From NCBI GenBank assembly GCA_031411575.1, contig JANOBJ010000193.1:1-16030 (forward strand): a stretch of 16,030 nucleotides of DNA, given 5' to 3'. The DNA comes from JANOBJ01 sp031411575 (GTDB taxonomy: Bacteria; Pseudomonadota; Gammaproteobacteria; Burkholderiales; Burkholderiaceae_C). The position numbers and the translations under genes are program-made. Below the pieces are notes generated by a model. That model was not told where the DNA came from and made no database searches. It saw only the letters and a program-made list of their open reading frames with translations. Below, piece after piece: positions 13,791 to 16,030 of the stretch (positions within the stretch are counted from its first letter, which is position 1; every line of letters starts with the position of its first letter).

Positions 13791-14807
13791 ATGAAAGTTT
13801 ATTACGACAAAGACTGCGACCTGAGCCTGATCAAAGGCAAGACCGTTGCCATCATCGGCTACGGCTCGCAGGGCCATGCCCACGCCCAGAACCTGAACGA
13901 CAGCGGCGTCAAGGTGATCGTTGGCCTGCGCAAGGGCGGCGCCTCGTGGCCCAAGGTCGAGAAGGCTGGCCTGAAGGTCGCCGAAGTCACCGATGCGGTG
14001 AAGGCCGCCGACGTGGTGATGATCCTGCTGCCCGACGAGCAGATCGCCGCCGTCTACAAGAACGATGTCGAGCCGCACATCAAGCCCGGCGCGTCGCTGG
14101 TGTTTGCGCACGGCTTCAACGTGCACTACGGCTTTGTGACGCCGCGCGCCGATCTGGACGTGTGGATGGTGGCGCCCAAGGCGCCTGGCCACACCGTTCG
14201 CGGCACCTACACCCAGGGCGGCGGCGTGCCGCACCTGGTGGCGGTGCAGCAGGACAAGACCGGCAAGGCGCGCGATCTGGCCTTGAGCTACGCGATGGCC
14301 AATGGCGGTGGCAAGGCCGGCATCATCGAGACCAACTTCCGCGAAGAGACCGAGACCGACCTGTTCGGCGAACAGGCCGTGCTGTGCGGCGGTACCGTCG
14401 AGCTGATCAAGGCGGGTTTCGAGACGCTGGTGGAAGCTGGCTACGCACCCGAAATGGCGTACTTCGAGTGCCTGCATGAGCTCAAATTGATCGTCGACAT
14501 GATCTATGAAGGCGGCATCGCCAACATGAACTACTCGATCTCCAACAACGCCGAGTACGGCGAGTATGTGACCGGCCCGCGCATTGTCACGGAGGAGACC
14601 AAGAAGGTGATGAAGCAGGTGTTGAAAGACATCCAGAGCGGTGAATACGCCAAGAACTTCATCCTGGAGAACCGCGCCGGCGCGCCGACGCTGCTGTCGC
14701 GCCGCCGCCTGATGGCCGAGCACCCGATCGAAACCGTGGGCGAAACCCTGCGCGCGATGATGCCCTGGATCAAGAAGAACAAATTGGTCGACCAGACCCG
14801 GAACTAA
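13791..14807 (+). CDS. ilvC: Ketol-acid reductoisomerase (class I)
   Basis: A 338-aa NADPH- and Mg-dependent enzyme that isomerises and reduces acetolactate (or acetohydroxybutyrate) to the dihydroxy acid, the second step of valine, leucine and isoleucine synthesis. The N-terminal Rossmann domain has GYGSQGHAHAQNL (23-35), and the R48...S52 loop suits NADPH. The all-helical C-terminal domain carries the metal and substrate acids Asp190 and Glu194 (TDLFGEQ) and Glu226 and Glu230 (FECLHELKL). Length is exactly that of class I enzymes. AGGAG 5 nt before the ATG is a strong ribosome-binding site. It follows ilvN after a repeat-filled 163-bp spacer; cotranscription with ilvB and ilvN is expected from the common betaproteobacterial order. 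Confidence 0.98.
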   Translation: MKVYYDKDCDLSLIKGKTVAIIGYGSQGHAHAQNLNDSGVKVIVGLRKGGASWPKVEKAGLKVAEVTDAVKAADVVMILLPDEQIAAVYKNDVEPHIKPGASLVFAHGFNVHYGFVTPRADLDVWMVAPKAPGHTVRGTYTQGGGVPHLVAVQQDKTGKARDLALSYAMANGGGKAGIIETNFREETETDLFGEQAVLCGGTVELIKAGFETLVEAGYAPEMAYFECLHELKLIVDMIYEGGIANMNYSISNNAEYGEYVTGPRIVTEETKKVMKQVLKDIQSGEYAKNFILENRAGAPTLLSRRRLMAEHPIETVGETLRAMMPWIKKNKLVDQTRN

Positions 14808-14834
14808 TCCCCCCGAAGCGCCTGCGGCGAGGGG

Positions 14835-14854
14835 GCGGCGGTCAGAGCCGCCGC
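14835..14854 (+). terminator. GC hairpin after ilvC
   Basis: A perfect 7-bp stem (GCGGCGG / CCGCCGC) with a 6-nt loop starts 27 nt after the ilvC stop and is followed by TCTT, only a weak T-tract. It is a possible partial terminator or 3'-end stabiliser ahead of the stronger terminator at 15019. Confidence 0.4.
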
Positions 14855-14902
14855 TCTTCACGCCGTCCAAGCCGGCGCAGGCGGGCTTGGAGCCGAGGTG
14901 TT

Positions 14903-14961
14903 CAGCCCCCCAGGGAGCGCCGCCAGCGGCCCGGCAAAGCCGGTTCCGCGGTGGCCCTGGA
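14903..14961 (+). repeat. GC-rich dispersed repeat in the ilvC-pssA spacer
   Basis: Second copy of the element at 13661-13724, sharing GCCAGCGG, AAGCCGGT, CCGCGG and terminal TGGA at the same spacing, in the same orientation. Together the two copies bracket ilvC. Confidence 0.7.
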
Positions 14962-15018
14962 ACGGGCGGCGCTTCGCACTCCCTTGGGAAGACCCGTTAG
15001 AGCGTGTTGCTTTGGTTG

Positions 15019-15045
15019 AAGCGCGTCCCGTCGGCGCGCTTTTTT
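15019..15045 (+). terminator. Rho-independent terminator upstream of pssA
   Basis: AAGCGCG, a 9-nt loop, CGCGCTT and then a run of T (six Ts in all) make a textbook intrinsic terminator. It stands 211 bp after ilvC and ends 32 bp before the pssA start, so it should close the ilv transcript and leaves little room for a pssA promoter. Confidence 0.8.
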
Positions 15046-15064
15046 CTTTGGGCTGTGGCGGGCT

Positions 15065-15077
15065 TACACTTGCACGC
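15065..15077 (+). promoter_or_regulatory. Possible -10 box giving a leaderless pssA transcript
   Basis: TACACT (15065-15070) lies 7 nt before the pssA ATG, and there is no Shine-Dalgarno before that ATG. If the hexamer is a -10 box, transcription would start at or next to the A of ATG. The -35 region would fall in the terminator T-run and is poor, so this is tentative. Confidence 0.3.
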
Positions 15078-15899
15078 ATGCACGACGGAACCGAACCCCA
15101 TCTTGACGAGCCGTCTCCGGACGGCATGGTGGTGCGCAAGCGCCGCAAAGGCATTTACATCCTGCCCAACCTGTTCACGCTGGCGGGGCTGTTCGGCGGT
15201 TTCTACGCGATCGTGATGGCCATGAATGGACGTTTTGACATGGCCGCCATCGGCGTGTTTTCGGCCATGGTGCTCGACAGCCTGGACGGCCGCGTAGCAC
15301 GCATGACCAACACCCAGAGTGCGTTTGGCGAGCAGATGGATTCGCTGGCCGATATGGTGTCGTTTGGTGCGGCGCCAGCGCTGATTGCGTATGAGTGGGC
15401 GCTGAAACCGCTGGGCCGCTGGGGCTGGATCGCGGCGTTCGTCTACTGCGCGTGCGCGGCGTTGCGGCTGGCCCGCTTCAACGTGAACACCGGCGTGGTG
15501 GACAAGCGCTACTTTCAGGGCCTGCCGTCGCCGGCTGCTGCCGCGCTGGTCACCGGATTCATCTGGATCATCACCGAGGCCGACGTCAAGGGCGCGGCGG
15601 TGGCATGGCCGATGTTCGCGCTGGCGCTGTACACCGGCTTGACCATGGTCACCAACGTGCCGTTCTACAGCTTCAAGGACGTGTCGATGAAGAAGAGCGT
15701 GCCGTTCGCGGTGATCGTGCTGATCGCGCTGGGCATCGCCGTCATCAACATCCACCCGCCGACCGTGCTGTTCGGCCTGTTCATGATCTACGGCGTGAGC
15801 GGCTATGTGATCTACGGCTGGCGCAAGTTCAAAGGCGTGCAGACCAGCGTGATCAGCACCTCCACCGACGAGCCCGACGAGCGCGGCCTGCACAAGTGA
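15078..15899 (+). CDS. pssA: CDP-diacylglycerol-serine O-phosphatidyltransferase
   Basis: A 273-aa integral-membrane enzyme making phosphatidylserine from CDP-diacylglycerol and serine, the committed step to phosphatidylethanolamine. The CDP-alcohol phosphatidyltransferase signature D-x2-D-G-x2-A-R-x8-G-x3-D-x3-D is complete: Asp67, Asp70, Gly71, Arg75, Gly84, Asp88 and Asp92. It is followed by several hydrophobic helices and a polar C-terminal tail. The N-terminal RKRRKGIYILPNLFTLAGLFGG is typical of the bacterial type II (Bacillus-like) PssA. The ATG at 15078 gives this N-terminus; upstream in-frame sequence crosses the terminator and GC-rich repeat and is not coding. Position after ilvC is common in Betaproteobacteria, with leuA usually next. 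Confidence 0.95.
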   Translation: MHDGTEPHLDEPSPDGMVVRKRRKGIYILPNLFTLAGLFGGFYAIVMAMNGRFDMAAIGVFSAMVLDSLDGRVARMTNTQSAFGEQMDSLADMVSFGAAPALIAYEWALKPLGRWGWIAAFVYCACAALRLARFNVNTGVVDKRYFQGLPSPAAAALVTGFIWIITEADVKGAAVAWPMFALALYTGLTMVTNVPFYSFKDVSMKKSVPFAVIVLIALGIAVINIHPPTVLFGLFMIYGVSGYVIYGWRKFKGVQTSVISTSTDEPDERGLHK

Positions 15900-15923
15900 C
15901 TCGCGCGCCGAAGGCAGCGCGAG
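15900..15923 (+). terminator. Hairpin directly after pssA stop
   Basis: A 7-bp stem (CTCGCGC / GCGCGAG) with a 10-nt loop begins at the first base after the pssA stop codon. No T-run follows, so it may act as a 3'-end structure rather than a strong terminator. Confidence 0.35.
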
Positions 15924-15955
15924 TCATCCCCGCGAAGGCCGGGATCCATTCCGTC
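15922..15955 (+). repeat. Widespread spacer repeat of the GTCATYCCCGCGAA type
   Basis: GTCATCCCCGCGAAGGCCGG then GATCCA matches a palindromic spacer repeat I recognise from many proteobacterial genomes; when translated by chance it gives the familiar VIPAKAGIHS peptide, as it does here in one frame. It has no bearing on pssA coding. Confidence 0.7.
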
Positions 15956-15976
15956 CCCTGTGCTACATTCTTTGCC

Positions 15977-16030
15977 ATGCACATGATTTCGCTGGCTCTA
16001 CTGCTAATCCCCCACGGGCGGAGACGGTAG
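15977..16030 (+). CDS. Leucine-rich leader peptide, probably attenuating leuA
   Basis: A 17-codon open frame, MHMISLALLLIPHGRRR, with stop TAG at 16028-16030 (the last bases of the window). It holds four leucines and two isoleucines within eight codons, and two of the leucines use CTA, a codon that is rare in this GC-rich DNA; this is the hallmark of an attenuation leader that senses charged leucyl-tRNA. It starts 77 bp after pssA, where leuA (2-isopropylmalate synthase) is expected in this lineage. The ATG has no Shine-Dalgarno but has TGCTACATT (extended -10-like) ending about 7 nt before it, suggesting a leaderless message. An alternative start is the ATG at 15983. The terminator and antiterminator would lie beyond the window. 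Confidence 0.6.
   Translation: MHMISLALLLIPHGRRR

Noticed and set aside
15395..16030. Long + strand open frame running from inside pssA to the window end and containing VIPAKAGIHS
   Set aside because: It is an off-frame reading of pssA that runs into a well-known spacer repeat; that peptide is a frequent mis-annotation artefact. Only its last 17 codons are kept, as the separate leader peptide.
1..16030. CRISPR array, prophage, insertion sequence or defence system
   Set aside because: No regularly spaced direct repeats, integrase, transposase or toxin-antitoxin/defence domains were seen; the repeats present are short dispersed spacer elements.

Overview
The window is GC-rich, tightly packed bacterial chromosome. 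Gene content and order (nadE next to a P-II gene; ilvB-ilvN-ilvC-pssA with a leucine leader following), the protein sequences and the AT-rich palindromic spacer repeats all suggest a betaproteobacterium of the Burkholderiales, most likely Comamonadaceae (Rhodoferax/Polaromonas/Acidovorax-like). This placement is by recognition only; no search was run. No tRNA, rRNA, CRISPR array, transposase or phage gene was seen.

Layout. (1) 1-544: 3' part of inorganic pyrophosphatase (ppa), + strand. (2) 582-3665, - strand, read right to left: wax ester synthase/diacylglycerol acyltransferase, a serine alpha/beta hydrolase 21 bp downstream, then a BLUF blue-light sensor; a possible neutral-lipid synthesis and turnover unit ending in a photoreceptor gene. 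(3) 3864-5171, -: COG3146/FemAB-like acyltransferase, divergent from (4) nadE (5263-6939) and a P-II regulator, glnB (6977-7315), +. (5) 7328-8358, -: diacylglycerol kinase and a LOG-family protein with overlapping stop and start codons. (6) 8444-10877, -: sigma factor, DUF3619 membrane protein (ATGA overlap), DUF3106 exported protein and RDD membrane protein; this reads like a sigma/anti-sigma/envelope module. (7) 11197-15899, +: ilvB, ilvN, ilvC, pssA, making branched-chain amino acids and then phosphatidylserine. (8) 15977-16030: a 17-codon leucine-rich leader peptide ending exactly at the window edge, presumably in front of leuA.

The most notable points are these. ilvN carries an in-frame amber codon (13298-13300) immediately followed by GTG, splitting an otherwise intact 163-codon gene. 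A dispersed repeat with the rule GGTCAT-N5-GCTAT-N7-RTAGC occurs four times (a fifth site keeps only the palindrome), two of them in frame inside the COG3146 gene and nadE. A separate GC-rich repeat is present both inside the COG3146 gene and at its start region. Another GC-rich repeat pair flanks ilvC. The leuA-type leader and pssA both have a -10-like hexamer about 7 nt before the ATG and no Shine-Dalgarno, so both may be leaderless.
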